DNA of 56,685 nt, from the NCBI GenBank assembly GCA_012800735.1, contig JAAZIU010000017.1, positions 1 to 56,685 of the forward strand, written 5' to 3'. Numbering within the stretch: the stretch's first letter is position 1; every line of letters begins with the position of its first letter. This document shows positions 15,282-23,793 of this stretch, in pieces. The notes below the pieces were generated by a model. That model ran no database searches. It had not been told where the DNA came from and saw nothing but the letters and a program-made list of their open reading frames with translations. The position numbers and the translations under genes are program-made. The stretch is from Clostridiales bacterium (GTDB lineage Bacteria > Bacillota > Clostridia > Oscillospirales > CAG-272).

Positions 15282-18110
15282 TTATTTAGTCGGAGGAAAC
15301 TCCCTGGTTTTGTTCGGGTCTTCCGAGACGGCGGGGACGTCCCGAGTCGAGGTGTTTATCATTCGCGCGCCGGGTCGGGCGCCGGTATTTGCTCCGGTGT
15401 CCGCGCTGCCCGGATTGCGGTCGGCTCCGTCCGCGGTTCTGACGGGACGGCGCTGCGCGCGCTGCTGCGGAGAAACCGGCTGCTGCTGTCCCGTCGTCGG
15501 CGAGGCGTCGTTGTAGGGGTTGACGGCGGCCATTGAGCCGGTCTGGTCGGGGGAGCCGGGGCGTCTTCGCCGGGATTTGCCGGATACGTTCGCTTCCATT
15601 ATGCCTGTACGCTGAGCCTGAAGCTCGGCGCGGCGGCGGGCGCGCTGCTCTTTCTGACGGGCGATGATTATGCTGCGGCGGACCAAAAGCGCCACAAGTC
15701 CGATAACGGCAAGAATGACAACTACCAAAAGGATAATCCCTATCGCCTTGAGAGCGGCGAGGAAGCGGGAGCCGGGCTTCGTCCAGACGAGTATCGAGCG
15801 GAGGTACATCGAATAGCTGCCCTCATGCACCGCGCCGTCGGACGGGCGGATCAGAATTTTCAGCGAATCCGCGCCGGGATGTATGTCGGTGAGGCTGTCT
15901 ACCTTAAATGTGACATTCGTCCACTCGCCGGATTTTATCTGAGCGATGCCTTCGTATTTTGCCGCTCTTTCCGTCGCGCTGCCCAGAGTTGACGTCCAGA
16001 GCATGACCGAGATATCCGAGACGTTGTCGGGAGCGTCGACTTTAATATCAAAGCTTACGTAGCGGGCGCCGTCCATCGGGATGGAATGGAGGGCGAGGGT
16101 GTCTTTGTTTACATTCTTCGTGTCTTCGAGGGCGGTCGCGCCGATGCCCATGTATTCGCCCGGCCAGCGGGAAGACATATTGGCGCGGAGCAGAGTCCTG
16201 TTTCCGTGTTCGGGGTCCGACTCAAGCTGAATCGTCGTGTCGGGACCCGACGCAAGATACGACCAGAAAAATCCGCAGTAGCTGCCGCGGGAGAAGTCGA
16301 AAAGCACCGAGTCGTCAAGCTGGCGGGTGAGGTCCGACGTCAGCTGCGGGATAGTCTCGTAGATGTCGGAGACGCCGGTTTTCGCCGCGTCATATCTCTT
16401 GACGACGTCCGACCAGTCGCCGATGCCGATTATATTCAGCGAGGAGCTGGTCATCTCGGCGGAACGGGAGGTGTCGATATATTTGAAAACGTTGTAGATA
16501 GGCTTGCGCTCTACCGGCTCGACGAATCCGTCGCCGTCCATATCGGCGGAGGTCCAGAGCCCCCGGCGGCTTCCGACGCCGTCGACGTGGTCCGAGTAGA
16601 TGATAGCTTCGACGGTATCGGAAAACAGCGCCTGATAATAGGCGTAGGCGTAGCTTGCCGCCTGGTTTGCCGTCGTGTTGATATCGTCGGCGGGGAAAGT
16701 CATCACCCCGTCGTCATATCCCACCGTTTCGGAACCCGAGACGCTGAAATCATGAATAAGCACGCTGCGCGGCGAGCCTTCGTACAAAAACTGCTCCGTC
16801 GAGAGGAAAAGCGTCATTACGTCGATGTTCTTCATCGTGACGAAGGGGCTGTTCGAGTCGCCGGTCGCGTAATCGTCGATCCAGAGGGTGGAAGAGTGCC
16901 GGTTCGACGGGGAGGCGCAGATCGCCAGCCGCCAGGGGATATCTCCCGACCACTTCACCTTGTCGGCGAATTTGATAAGGAAGGTTTTTGAGTCGTAGTC
17001 GACAAGGCTGTCCGAATCGCGGTTCATGTCCGAGCTTAAGACGTTGAAGTTGTTGTCAAGCGGCAGATAGAGCCGCGCGTTTTTGTAGGTTGAGCGGAAA
17101 GCGGTGTCGGCGAGGCGGAAAGCGACTATATAGTAATTAAGGAAGGAGTCCATGTTCATCGGACCCATGTAGTAGTAGTTGCGGTTGGAGTTGACGTTGA
17201 ATCCCCAGATGTAGCTGCCGCAAAAGCCGTGGGTTCCCTCCGGATCGGTATAGCGGTCGCAGAGGAAGGAGAGCAGCCCCTGCGTCATCGTAACGGCGCG
17301 CTCGTTTCCGACGTTCAGCGCGCACATGACGGCGGAGGAGGGAATGTCGTCGTAATAAAGGCAGTCGAGCGCCGAACTCTGTCCGTCTTTTTTCGCCGTC
17401 AGGACGAATTCGAAGTAGACGTTGACTCCGGCGTCGGTCATCAGACGGGTCTTCATGTCGAGGGCGTCGAGCGCCTTGCGGCTGACGTAATACGTCGAGC
17501 CGGCGAAATCGTATGAGTAGGTGTCTCCCGGTTCCGTCATGATAAAGTCGTTTATCGCGACGTCGATAACGGTGTGGCTGACGCCTAACTCGATGGCGTC
17601 GCTCCAGAGGGTGGTGCGGAGTCCTTTCTTCATCTGATTTCCGGCGGAAATTATTTCCGGGAAGTCGTATTTGTGTTTTGCCGCGACTTCCGGGTTGTCG
17701 AAATATCTCGCCGGAGCGCAGACGGCAAAGCTGGCGCCGGTCTCAAGCGCGACGATGAATTTGGAATAAATCAGCTGAGGTTCCGCCGCAAGGTCGCATT
17801 TGACCTTGAACGAGAGGCGGTTTTCGACTTTTGCCGTGCCGACGGGGGCGTATTCGGCGAGTTTCGACGCCGAGCCGTAAGGAGCGACCGCAAAAAGGGA
17901 GACGGTCTCCCCCTTATGCGACGAGACAAATTCGTCGGTAAACTGAACCTTTACCTCGTATGAGGTGGCGTCTTCGGCGAACACCGCCGATGTAATCTCG
18001 TCGGAGGTAATGTCAGTCGCGGCGAAAACGCCGACGCCGAAAGACGCGGCGGCGAAAACGCAGAGCGCCAGCACAAGCGCCCTCGCCGCATATAAAATTG
18101 ACTTTTTCAT
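15282..18110 (-). CDS. Large surface protein, DUF5722-like, with C-terminal anchor and basic tail
   Basis: 942 residues. Signal peptide (~1-30, ending GVFAATD), a beta-rich region (~30-150), then a TIM-barrel-like domain resembling DUF5722 glycosidase-like proteins (LGVSHTVIDVAINDFI, SYIWGFNVNSNRNYYY), and a C-terminal beta-sandwich that looks carbohydrate-binding (~600-775). One membrane helix (AIGIILLVVVILAVIGLVAL, ~785-805) is followed by a ~130-residue basic, Pro/Gln/Arg-rich cytoplasmic tail ending TREFPPTK. It probably acts on cell-surface or dietary polysaccharide. GGAGAG precedes the ATG. The family call is from memory of motifs. Confidence 0.65.
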   Translation of the reverse strand: MKKSILYAARALVLALCVFAAASFGVGVFAATDITSDEITSAVFAEDATSYEVKVQFTDEFVSSHKGETVSLFAVAPYGSASKLAEYAPVGTAKVENRLSFKVKCDLAAEPQLIYSKFIVALETGASFAVCAPARYFDNPEVAAKHKYDFPEIISAGNQMKKGLRTTLWSDAIELGVSHTVIDVAINDFIMTEPGDTYSYDFAGSTYYVSRKALDALDMKTRLMTDAGVNVYFEFVLTAKKDGQSSALDCLYYDDIPSSAVMCALNVGNERAVTMTQGLLSFLCDRYTDPEGTHGFCGSYIWGFNVNSNRNYYYMGPMNMDSFLNYYIVAFRLADTAFRSTYKNARLYLPLDNNFNVLSSDMNRDSDSLVDYDSKTFLIKFADKVKWSGDIPWRLAICASPSNRHSSTLWIDDYATGDSNSPFVTMKNIDVMTLFLSTEQFLYEGSPRSVLIHDFSVSGSETVGYDDGVMTFPADDINTTANQAASYAYAYYQALFSDTVEAIIYSDHVDGVGSRRGLWTSADMDGDGFVEPVERKPIYNVFKYIDTSRSAEMTSSSLNIIGIGDWSDVVKRYDAAKTGVSDIYETIPQLTSDLTRQLDDSVLFDFSRGSYCGFFWSYLASGPDTTIQLESDPEHGNRTLLRANMSSRWPGEYMGIGATALEDTKNVNKDTLALHSIPMDGARYVSFDIKVDAPDNVSDISVMLWTSTLGSATERAAKYEGIAQIKSGEWTNVTFKVDSLTDIHPGADSLKILIRPSDGAVHEGSYSMYLRSILVWTKPGSRFLAALKAIGIILLVVVILAVIGLVALLVRRSIIIARQKEQRARRRAELQAQRTGIMEANVSGKSRRRRPGSPDQTGSMAAVNPYNDASPTTGQQQPVSPQQRAQRRPVRTADGADRNPGSADTGANTGARPGARMINTSTRDVPAVSEDPNKTREFPPTK

Positions 18111-18201
18111 ATCATTCTCTCCGTTACTCTTATAAAAATCTCCCTCGACAATAACAAGCGTCCGGCAGACACCGCGGCTCCGGCAATTTCGATAAGCGCT
18201 G

Positions 18202-18978
18202 TCAGTTTACGTCGTCGGCGGCTTTTACTATGACGGTAAAGTCGACCGGTTTTAAGGAAGCGCCGCCGATAAGTCCGCCGTCGATATCCGGCTCGTTCAA
18301 AAGATCGGCGCAGTTCGCGGCGTTCATTGAGCCGCCGTAAAGAATATTGGTGTGTTCGGAAATATATTCGCCGTATATCTTGCGTATGATAGAGCGAATC
18401 TTCGCGCAGACTTCCTGAGCCTGAGCGGTGGTCGCGTTGCGGCCGGTGCCTATCGCCCAGACCGGTTCATAGGCGATGACGACGTTTGCCATCTGCTCGG
18501 CGGATACGCTTTGAAGAGCTATTTTCGTCTGGAATCCGACTACCTCTTCGGTGGTGTCGGCGTCGCGCTCGGCGAGCGTTTCTCCGACGCAGATAATCGT
18601 TTTAAGTCCGGCGTCGAGGGCGGCGCGGGCGCGGAGGTTTACCGTTTCGTTGGTCTCTCCGAAATATGTCCGGCGCTCCGAGTGGCCGACTATGACGCTC
18701 TTTGCGCCGATTTCAAGCAGCATTTCGGCGGAAATTTCGCCGGTAAAAGAGCCTTTCGGGGCGGAATGGACATTCTGCGCGCCGACTTTAATATTGGTGC
18801 CGCGAGTCTTCTCAACAGCCGCGCAAAGATCGACATAAGGAACGCAGACAATTATGTCGGTGCGGTCGACTTCGGCGACCATCGGGATAAGCTCGTCAAG
18901 TAATTCCACACATTCGTGCGGCGTTTTGTTCATTTTCCAGTTGCCGACGATAAGCGGCTTGCGAAGACTTTTGTTCAT
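18202..18978 (-). CDS. tpiA: Triosephosphate isomerase
   Basis: 258 residues. It interconverts dihydroxyacetone phosphate and glyceraldehyde-3-phosphate. The N-terminal VGNWKMNK carries the substrate Asn/Lys, VGHSERR the catalytic His, and AYEPVWAIGTG the catalytic Glu and mobile loop. GGSMNAANC and GGLIGGASL close the phosphate site. It is complete and of normal length. The ribosome site is weak (GGAG ~13 bases upstream). It lies downstream of pgk on the same strand but is separated from it by repeats and an opposite-strand HTH gene. Confidence 0.97.
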   Translation of the reverse strand: MNKSLRKPLIVGNWKMNKTPHECVELLDELIPMVAEVDRTDIIVCVPYVDLCAAVEKTRGTNIKVGAQNVHSAPKGSFTGEISAEMLLEIGAKSVIVGHSERRTYFGETNETVNLRARAALDAGLKTIICVGETLAERDADTTEEVVGFQTKIALQSVSAEQMANVVIAYEPVWAIGTGRNATTAQAQEVCAKIRSIIRKIYGEYISEHTNILYGGSMNAANCADLLNEPDIDGGLIGGASLKPVDFTVIVKAADDVN

Positions 18979-19014
18979 GGTGGTTAATTCAGCTCCGAGG
19001 TTTGGTTTATTGAT

Positions 19015-19115
19015 GTTTTGAATAGCGCTTTGCGCTGTTCTGCGAATATTGCCGCTGGCAAAATCAATTAATTTGCGAATTTCGCCTTTGGCGAAACATC
19101 GCCGTCGGCAAGTTT
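19015..19115 (+). repeat. Modular palindromic element, partly decayed
   Basis: P1 GAATAGCGC / GCGCTGTTC (one change), P2/P3-like ATTGCCGCTGGCAAAATCAA, then TTTCGCC / GGCGAAA and the CATCGCCG tail. It lies just upstream of the tpiA start, on the opposite sense. Confidence 0.6.
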
Positions 19116-19143
19116 GGTTTTAACAAGAAAATACTTGATAATT

Positions 19144-19163
19144 TAATAACTTTTGAGTTATTA
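19144..19163. promoter_or_regulatory. Inverted repeat upstream of the orphan HTH gene
   Basis: TAATAACT-TTTG-AGTTATTA overlaps a TATAAT-like box (19162-19167). This suggests an autoregulatory operator for the HTH protein. Confidence 0.5.
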
Positions 19164-19195
19164 TAATAATATCTATACAGAAAGGGGCTTAAATT

Positions 19196-19501
19196 ATGAA
19201 TAACGCAGAGAAAACCGCCGTCGGCAGAGACGCTCTGGAGTTTGTCGATTCTCTTTTAACTCCGGAGGAGGTTGCGGAAAGCAATCTCAGAGTTGCCGTT
19301 ATCGGGGAAATCATCAAAGCGCGGCAGGAAAAGGGATTAAGCCAGAAGAAACTTGAAGAGCTGAGCGGGGTAAAGCAGCCGGTTATAGCCAGAATGGAAA
19401 AGGGCGTTACAAGCCCGCAGCTTGATACCGTTCTGAAAATATTGGCTCCGCTCGGAAAGACGCTCGCGGTAGTCCCGCTTGATGCCCGTCAAACAGAATA
19501 A
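19196..19501 (+). CDS. XRE/HigA-like HTH protein, no toxin partner visible
   Basis: 101 residues. A helical N-terminus (~1-35) precedes a Cro/C1-type helix-turn-helix (~36-90, EKGLSQKKLEELSGVKQPVI and MEKG). This resembles HigA-type antitoxins and stand-alone XRE regulators. A HigB toxin would normally sit directly upstream, but there is none: upstream is repeat sequence, and downstream is a terminator and the end of pgk. GAAAGGGG precedes the ATG. Confidence 0.75.
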   Translation: MNNAEKTAVGRDALEFVDSLLTPEEVAESNLRVAVIGEIIKARQEKGLSQKKLEELSGVKQPVIARMEKGVTSPQLDTVLKILAPLGKTLAVVPLDARQTE

Positions 19502-19507
19502 CGAAGA

Positions 19508-19536
19508 AGCTCAGCCGAACAGGTTGGGCTTTTTCT
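19508..19536 (+). terminator. Terminator of the orphan HTH gene
   Basis: AGCTCAGCC pairs with GGTTGGGCT with two wobble pairs, followed by TTTTCTTT. Between here and pgk is a GC-rich imperfect palindrome (19587-19619). Confidence 0.75.
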
Positions 19537-19638
19537 TTATGTTTGCATATATGTCGCCCCGGTGAATTTATTCGAATAATAATCCCATGGGGAAAACCCG
19601 CGAAGGGGTCCCCCCGGGACGAAAATTCTGAAATTTAA

Positions 19639-20826
19639 TTATTTATCGAGCAGGCAGGCGATGCCGGGGAGCTCAAGGCCCTCTAAGAATTCGAGGGAAG
19701 CGCCGCCTCCGGTCGAGATGTGGGTCATCTTGTCGGCGTATCCGAGTTTTTCGACCGCCGCGGCCGAGTCGCCGCCGCCGATGATGGATACCGCGCCCGA
19801 TTCGGCTACCGCGTGGGCTACCGAAGAAGTGCCGCCGGCGAAGTTCGACCATTCGGAAACGCCCATCGGGCCGTTCCATACGATGGTTCCGGCGCCTATC
19901 AGCGTCTTTGCGTAAAGTTCCTGAGTTTTGTCGCCGATGTCAAGTCCCATCCATCCGGCGGGAATGCTGTCGGAATAGATGCGCATGAAGACGGTGTCTT
20001 CTTTATATTCGCGGCCGATGATGTTGTCGACCGGCAGAAGCAGCGCGACTTTCTTTTCTTCGGCTTTCGCCATTATTTCGCGGGCGACGTCGAGCTTGTC
20101 TTCCTCGCAGAGGCTGATTCCTATCGAGTTGCCGAGGGCGCGGAAGAAGGTGTAAGCCATCGCGCCGCCGATAATCAGGGTGTCGACTTTGTCGAGGAGG
20201 TTATTGATAACGCCTATCTTGTCGGAGACTTTGGCGCCGCCTAAAATGGCGACGAAGGGGCGCTTCGGCTCGGCGAGCGCGTCGCCCATTATCTTAATCT
20301 CTTTCTGAATGAGATAGCCGCAGACAGCGGGGAGATAGTCGGCGACGCCGGTAGTCGACGAATGCGCGCGGTGCGCGGTGCCGAAAGCGTCGTTTACATA
20401 AATCTCGGCGAGGGAGGCGAGCTGCTTTGAGAATTCGGGGTCGTTCTTTTCTTCTTCTTTGTGGAAGCGGACGTTTTCAATCAGCATTACGTCGCCGTCT
20501 TTGAGCGCGGCGGCTTTTGCCTGAGCGTCTTCGCCTACTACGTCGGCCGCGAGCGGGACCGGCTTGCCGAGCAGCTCTGAGAGACGGGCGGCGATCGGAG
20601 CCAAGGTGAATTTCGGGTTGAATTCGCCCTTCGGTCGGCCGAGGTGGGAGCAAAGGATTACCTTCGCGCCTTTGTCGATAAGGTATTTAATGGTCGGGAG
20701 GGCGGCGACGATGCGCTTGTCGTCGGTAATGGTCTGACCGTCCATCGGAACGTTGAAATCGCAGCGGACAAGGACTTTCTTGCCGGAAACGGCGATATCC
20801 TCGACGGTTTTCTTGTTGTAGTTCAT
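19639..20826 (-). CDS. pgk: Phosphoglycerate kinase
   Basis: 395 residues. It makes ATP and 3-phosphoglycerate from 1,3-bisphosphoglycerate. The N-terminal [21 protein letters not shown] and VEDAQ-region substrate motifs, [10 protein letters not shown] hinge, and C-terminal [13 protein letters not shown] nucleotide site are all present. Complete. Usually followed directly by tpiA in Clostridia; here about 660 bases intervene. Confidence 0.97.
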   Translation of the reverse strand: MNYNKKTVEDIAVSGKKVLVRCDFNVPMDGQTITDDKRIVAALPTIKYLIDKGAKVILCSHLGRPKGEFNPKFTLAPIAARLSELLGKPVPLAADVVGEDAQAKAAALKDGDVMLIENVRFHKEEEKNDPEFSKQLASLAEIYVNDAFGTAHRAHSSTTGVADYLPAVCGYLIQKEIKIMGDALAEPKRPFVAILGGAKVSDKIGVINNLLDKVDTLIIGGAMAYTFFRALGNSIGISLCEEDKLDVAREIMAKAEEKKVALLLPVDNIIGREYKEDTVFMRIYSDSIPAGWMGLDIGDKTQELYAKTLIGAGTIVWNGPMGVSEWSNFAGGTSSVAHAVAESGAVSIIGGGDSAAAVEKLGYADKMTHISTGGGASLEFLEGLELPGIACLLDK

Positions 20827-20940
20827 ACTCGATAAATATTCCTTTCTTTCCTGTATGATTTATGCAGCCGGGAAAACCCGAAAAAGCCGATGCAGACGCA
20901 TTTCGCCGCGGGAAAGCCCGTTGCTGGATATTCACACTAT

Positions 20941-20969
20941 ATTTTACCACAATAGGGGGGATTTAGCAA
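20941..20969 (-). promoter_or_regulatory. Putative pgk promoter
   Basis: On the minus strand, TTGCTA and TAAAAT with a 17-base spacer, ~115 bases upstream of the pgk start. Confidence 0.55.
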
Positions 20970-20995
20970 GGGAATTATGTAAAATTTAATAGAAT

Positions 20996-21100
20996 ATTGA
21001 ATAATATCGGTCCTTTCGCGCCGACATTATTCGAGAGTTTTTTCGAGGAAAAAACGTATTTGTTCCAAATTAAAGTTTTTACCGGTGTTTTATCCGGGAA
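20996..21100 (+). repeat. Modular palindromic element
   Basis: P1 GAATAATATCGG / CCGACATTATTC (one mismatch), P2 GAGAGTTTTTTC-like, followed by a diverged linker (AAATTAAAGTTTTTACCGGT). Confidence 0.65.
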
Positions 21101-21134
21101 ATTAAAGCGCCGGCGGAGTTGTTGAAAACTTTAC

Positions 21135-21163
21135 TTGACATTTCCCTCCAAAAGAAATATAAT
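21135..21163 (+). promoter_or_regulatory. Consensus promoter of the GNAT gene
   Basis: TTGACA and TATAAT with a 17-base spacer, 50 bases before the ATG at 21213. Confidence 0.85.
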
Positions 21164-21212
21164 GTAAACAATAAACACAGGAATACAAAAACATCATCCG
21201 GAGGAGGCTTTC

Positions 21213-22382
21213 ATGGCAATATACCAAGGTCGCGGCAATATATCGATGCAGGACGAGTATATGGATTTCATAAACTACGTCTTCGGCTTCAACGGCAGGG
21301 ACAGGGATTTTTACAAGCTGCTGCCGAAACTTTACAAGCCCGAATACGACCCGGCGGCGCAGAGCTATGTCGCCGTTGAGGACGGACGCATCAAGGCGGC
21401 GGTCGGCGCGTTTGACGACGAGCTTATCATCGGCTCCGAGCTCTTTGCCCTGCGCGGTATCGGCAACGTTGCGGTGCATCCCTTTTGCCGCCGTCGCGGA
21501 TATATGAACAGTCTTATGAATATGGCTGTCAGAGAGATGGTCGAAGACGGAGTGACGCTCTCCTTTTTGGGCGGACGCCGCCAGAGATACGGCTTTTTCG
21601 GCTATGAGCAGGGCTGCGCCGTCCACTCCGCCGCCGTCGACCGCGACAATTTCAGATATGTTTACGGCGGAGGGGCGGAAAACCGTCCGGTTCGTCTGCG
21701 GCTGCGCGAGGAGAAAGTCGAAGCGAACGACAGCTACCGCCTGAGCTACATAAAAGAAAAAATCGACTCATGTTACGCGCGCTGCGTCCGCCCGAAAGAG
21801 AAGCTTTACGATATTCTCGTGTCTTGGAGAGACTCGGCTTATGTCTTTCTCGACGACTGGGGACGGCTTCGCGGCTACGGCGTCGGCAGCGGCGGCGGTC
21901 TGAACGAGCTTTGGCTTGACGACGATTCGCTCACGCCGGACGCCCTCTACGCGCACCTAAACGCAAGCGGCGAATACCGCGTCTCGCTCACCCTCCCGCC
22001 CGACAAGGCGGCTCAGCGCCGCGCGATTCACGATCTGATGAACGACATTTCGATAGAAAACGGCAAAATGCTGAACGTCTTCGCTTATGAGCGGCTGCTC
22101 CGCGCCTGCCTAAAATATTCGGAGGAGTACCGGCATCTCGGCGATTTTGATTTTGTGGCGCTGATACACGGCAGCGGCGGGGACGAGCGGCTGAGGATAG
22201 CCTGCTTCGGCGGGGAGACTTCCGTCGAGAAGACGGAAAAAGAGGCGGATGTCGAGCTGTCCGCCCTCCGCGCGGTGAGCTTCTTCTTCGGCGCGTCGTC
22301 GCCGGAACGCGACGGGATGGACGCGGCGGCGAGGGGTGCGTTCCCGCTTGCGCTGGGGGTGCATAATTGCGATGGCGTTTGA
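21213..22382 (+). CDS. GNAT family N-acetyltransferase (Eis-like)
   Basis: 389 residues. The N-terminal GNAT domain has the acetyl-CoA loop (VAVHPFCRRRGYMNSLM; R-x-x-G/A pattern near residue 95) and FLGGRRQRYGFFGYE. The rest fits the second GNAT-like and SCP-like parts of Eis-type enzymes, which acetylate amines on small molecules or proteins. Substrate unknown. GGAGGAG precedes the ATG. The stop codon forms the first base of the following palindrome. Confidence 0.8.
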   Translation: MAIYQGRGNISMQDEYMDFINYVFGFNGRDRDFYKLLPKLYKPEYDPAAQSYVAVEDGRIKAAVGAFDDELIIGSELFALRGIGNVAVHPFCRRRGYMNSLMNMAVREMVEDGVTLSFLGGRRQRYGFFGYEQGCAVHSAAVDRDNFRYVYGGGAENRPVRLRLREEKVEANDSYRLSYIKEKIDSCYARCVRPKEKLYDILVSWRDSAYVFLDDWGRLRGYGVGSGGGLNELWLDDDSLTPDALYAHLNASGEYRVSLTLPPDKAAQRRAIHDLMNDISIENGKMLNVFAYERLLRACLKYSEEYRHLGDFDFVALIHGSGGDERLRIACFGGETSVEKTEKEADVELSALRAVSFFFGASSPERDGMDAAARGAFPLALGVHNCDGV

Positions 22383-22612
22383 ATACCGCCGAAGGCGGTA
22401 TTCGAGAGTTTTTTCTTCGAAAAAACGTCTCCGTTCCGAGGTTAAGTCATTACTTATGTTTTTTCTGAAGTAGATTTTGCCTTTGGCAAATGAATAACCG
22501 CTCCGCGGTTATTCGCGAATATTTCCTTCGGAAATATATCGCCGCTGGACGGTTCAGTCATTATCGGTGTTTTTTCTGAAGTAGATTTTGCCTTTGGCAA
22601 AATCAATTTATC
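22381..22612 (+). repeat. Modular palindromic element, two full units
   Basis: Unit 1: P1 GAATACCGCC-GAA-GGCGGTATTC, overlapping the stop; P2 with GAGA/TCTC ends; linker; P3 fragment. Unit 2: P1 GAATAACCGC / GCGGTTATTC, P2 with GCGA/TCGC ends, linker, and P3 GATTTTGCC / GGCAAAATC. A -10-like TATAAT for the next gene is at 22673. Confidence 0.85.
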
Positions 22613-22723
22613 TGAAATATTATTTTTAATAGTCTTAATAATTGCCGCATTTGCCGGCTGGGGCGGTTTCGCTATAATCCGAAAGAGCCTTTGACCGGTT
22701 ATATATACAGAAAGGAAAAGAAT

Positions 22724-23518
22724 ATGTTTCCAACAAACCACGATCTCCACTGCCACAGCTTTCTCAGCTCCTGCTCAAACAACCCGCTCATGACGACGCA
22801 GGCGATACTTGACTACGCAGAGCAGAATGGCTACGACCTTGTCGCCGTTACCGACCACCTCTGGGACGCTTCGGTTCCCGGCGCCTCCGACTGGTATCAG
22901 CCGCAGGATATCGCGCACATCAGCCGCAGCCTGCCGTTGCCGAAGTCGGATAAGGTGAAATTCCTGTTCGGATGCGAGACGGAATATTGCGGCGGCGAAA
23001 AGTTAGGTCTTTCGAAGGAGAATTTCGATCTGTTCGACATAGTCATCATCCCGACCGACCACTTCTGGATGCCGAACTTCGTCAATCCGCCGGAACTCAA
23101 GACGACGGCGGAGTTTTACGCGCTTCAGATAGAGCGCTTCGAGGAGCTTTCCCGTCTCGACATTCCGTGGCGGAAAGTCGGGCTTGCGCACCCGCACATC
23201 TACGTTCCGGACGGCGTCGACGACCCGGAATTCGAGAAGGTTTATACGGAACTCGAAGACCGCGCCTTTGAAATTTACAAAAAACTCGCCGCCCTCGGCT
23301 GCGGAATTGAGATAAACTGCGATCTGTTCGCAAAAGACGGCAAACTGCCGTGGCTTACAAAGATTTTCAAGGTAATGAAAGAAGCCGGCTGCAAGTTCTT
23401 CTGCTGCAGTGATGCGCACGGCCCCGAGTCGCTTGACCTCGTGAAGAAATACGGTCCGAGAGCAGCTGAGCAGATAGGGCTGACGGCGGCGGACAGGTGG
23501 GTTCCTATCGGCTTCTGA
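22724..23518 (+). CDS. PHP-domain phosphoesterase
   Basis: About 264 residues. NHDLHCHSFLSSCS, VTDHLWD, GCETEY, GLAHPH and CCSDAHGPE are the metal-binding motifs of the PHP fold (histidinol-phosphatase-like), expected to bind two or three metal ions and hydrolyse a phosphoester. The ATG at 22724 has AGAAAGGA upstream and leaves the conserved H-x-H near the N-terminus, so it is preferred to an in-frame codon at 22691. Substrate unknown; the gene is monocistronic with its own terminator. Confidence 0.85.
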   Translation: MFPTNHDLHCHSFLSSCSNNPLMTTQAILDYAEQNGYDLVAVTDHLWDASVPGASDWYQPQDIAHISRSLPLPKSDKVKFLFGCETEYCGGEKLGLSKENFDLFDIVIIPTDHFWMPNFVNPPELKTTAEFYALQIERFEELSRLDIPWRKVGLAHPHIYVPDGVDDPEFEKVYTELEDRAFEIYKKLAALGCGIEINCDLFAKDGKLPWLTKIFKVMKEAGCKFFCCSDAHGPESLDLVKKYGPRAAEQIGLTAADRWVPIGF

Positions 23519-23532
23519 GTGAAGACAAATAA

Positions 23533-23561
23533 AAAACGCGGATTTGTTCCGCGTTTTTTTA
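23533..23561 (+). terminator. Intrinsic terminator after the PHP gene
   Basis: AAACGCGGA / TCCGCGTTT with a short loop, followed by a run of Ts. Confidence 0.9.
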
Positions 23562-23562
23562 C

Positions 23563-23793
23563 CTTAGAAAAAACACCGATAATGACTGAACCGTCCGACT
23601 GCGATATATTTCCGCAGGAAATATTCGCGAATAGCGCCCAGGGCGCTATTCACTGAACCGTCCGACTGCGATATATTTCCGCAGGAAATATTCGCGACTA
23701 ACGCGAAGCGTTAGTCAGAGATGATTTCGGCTTCGCCAAAACTCGCGAATAACCGCTCCGCGGTTATTCATTTCCGCAGGAAATATTCGCGAA
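23563..23793 (-). repeat. Modular palindromic elements in the 3' region of a lipoprotein gene
   Basis: P1 types GAATAGCGCC / GGCGCTATTC, GACTAACGC / GCGTTAGTC and GAATAACCGC / GCGGTTATTC alternate with P2 ATATTTCC-type stems. The 34-base segment CTGAACCGTCCGACTGCG..., including a P2, occurs twice (23587 and 23652). The neighbouring gene ends ATGAATTAATTCGCG, a minimal palindrome containing its stop. Confidence 0.8.

Noticed and set aside
19587-19619. GC-rich palindrome as pgk terminator
   Set aside because: Pairing is imperfect and no T-run follows on the minus strand; function left open.
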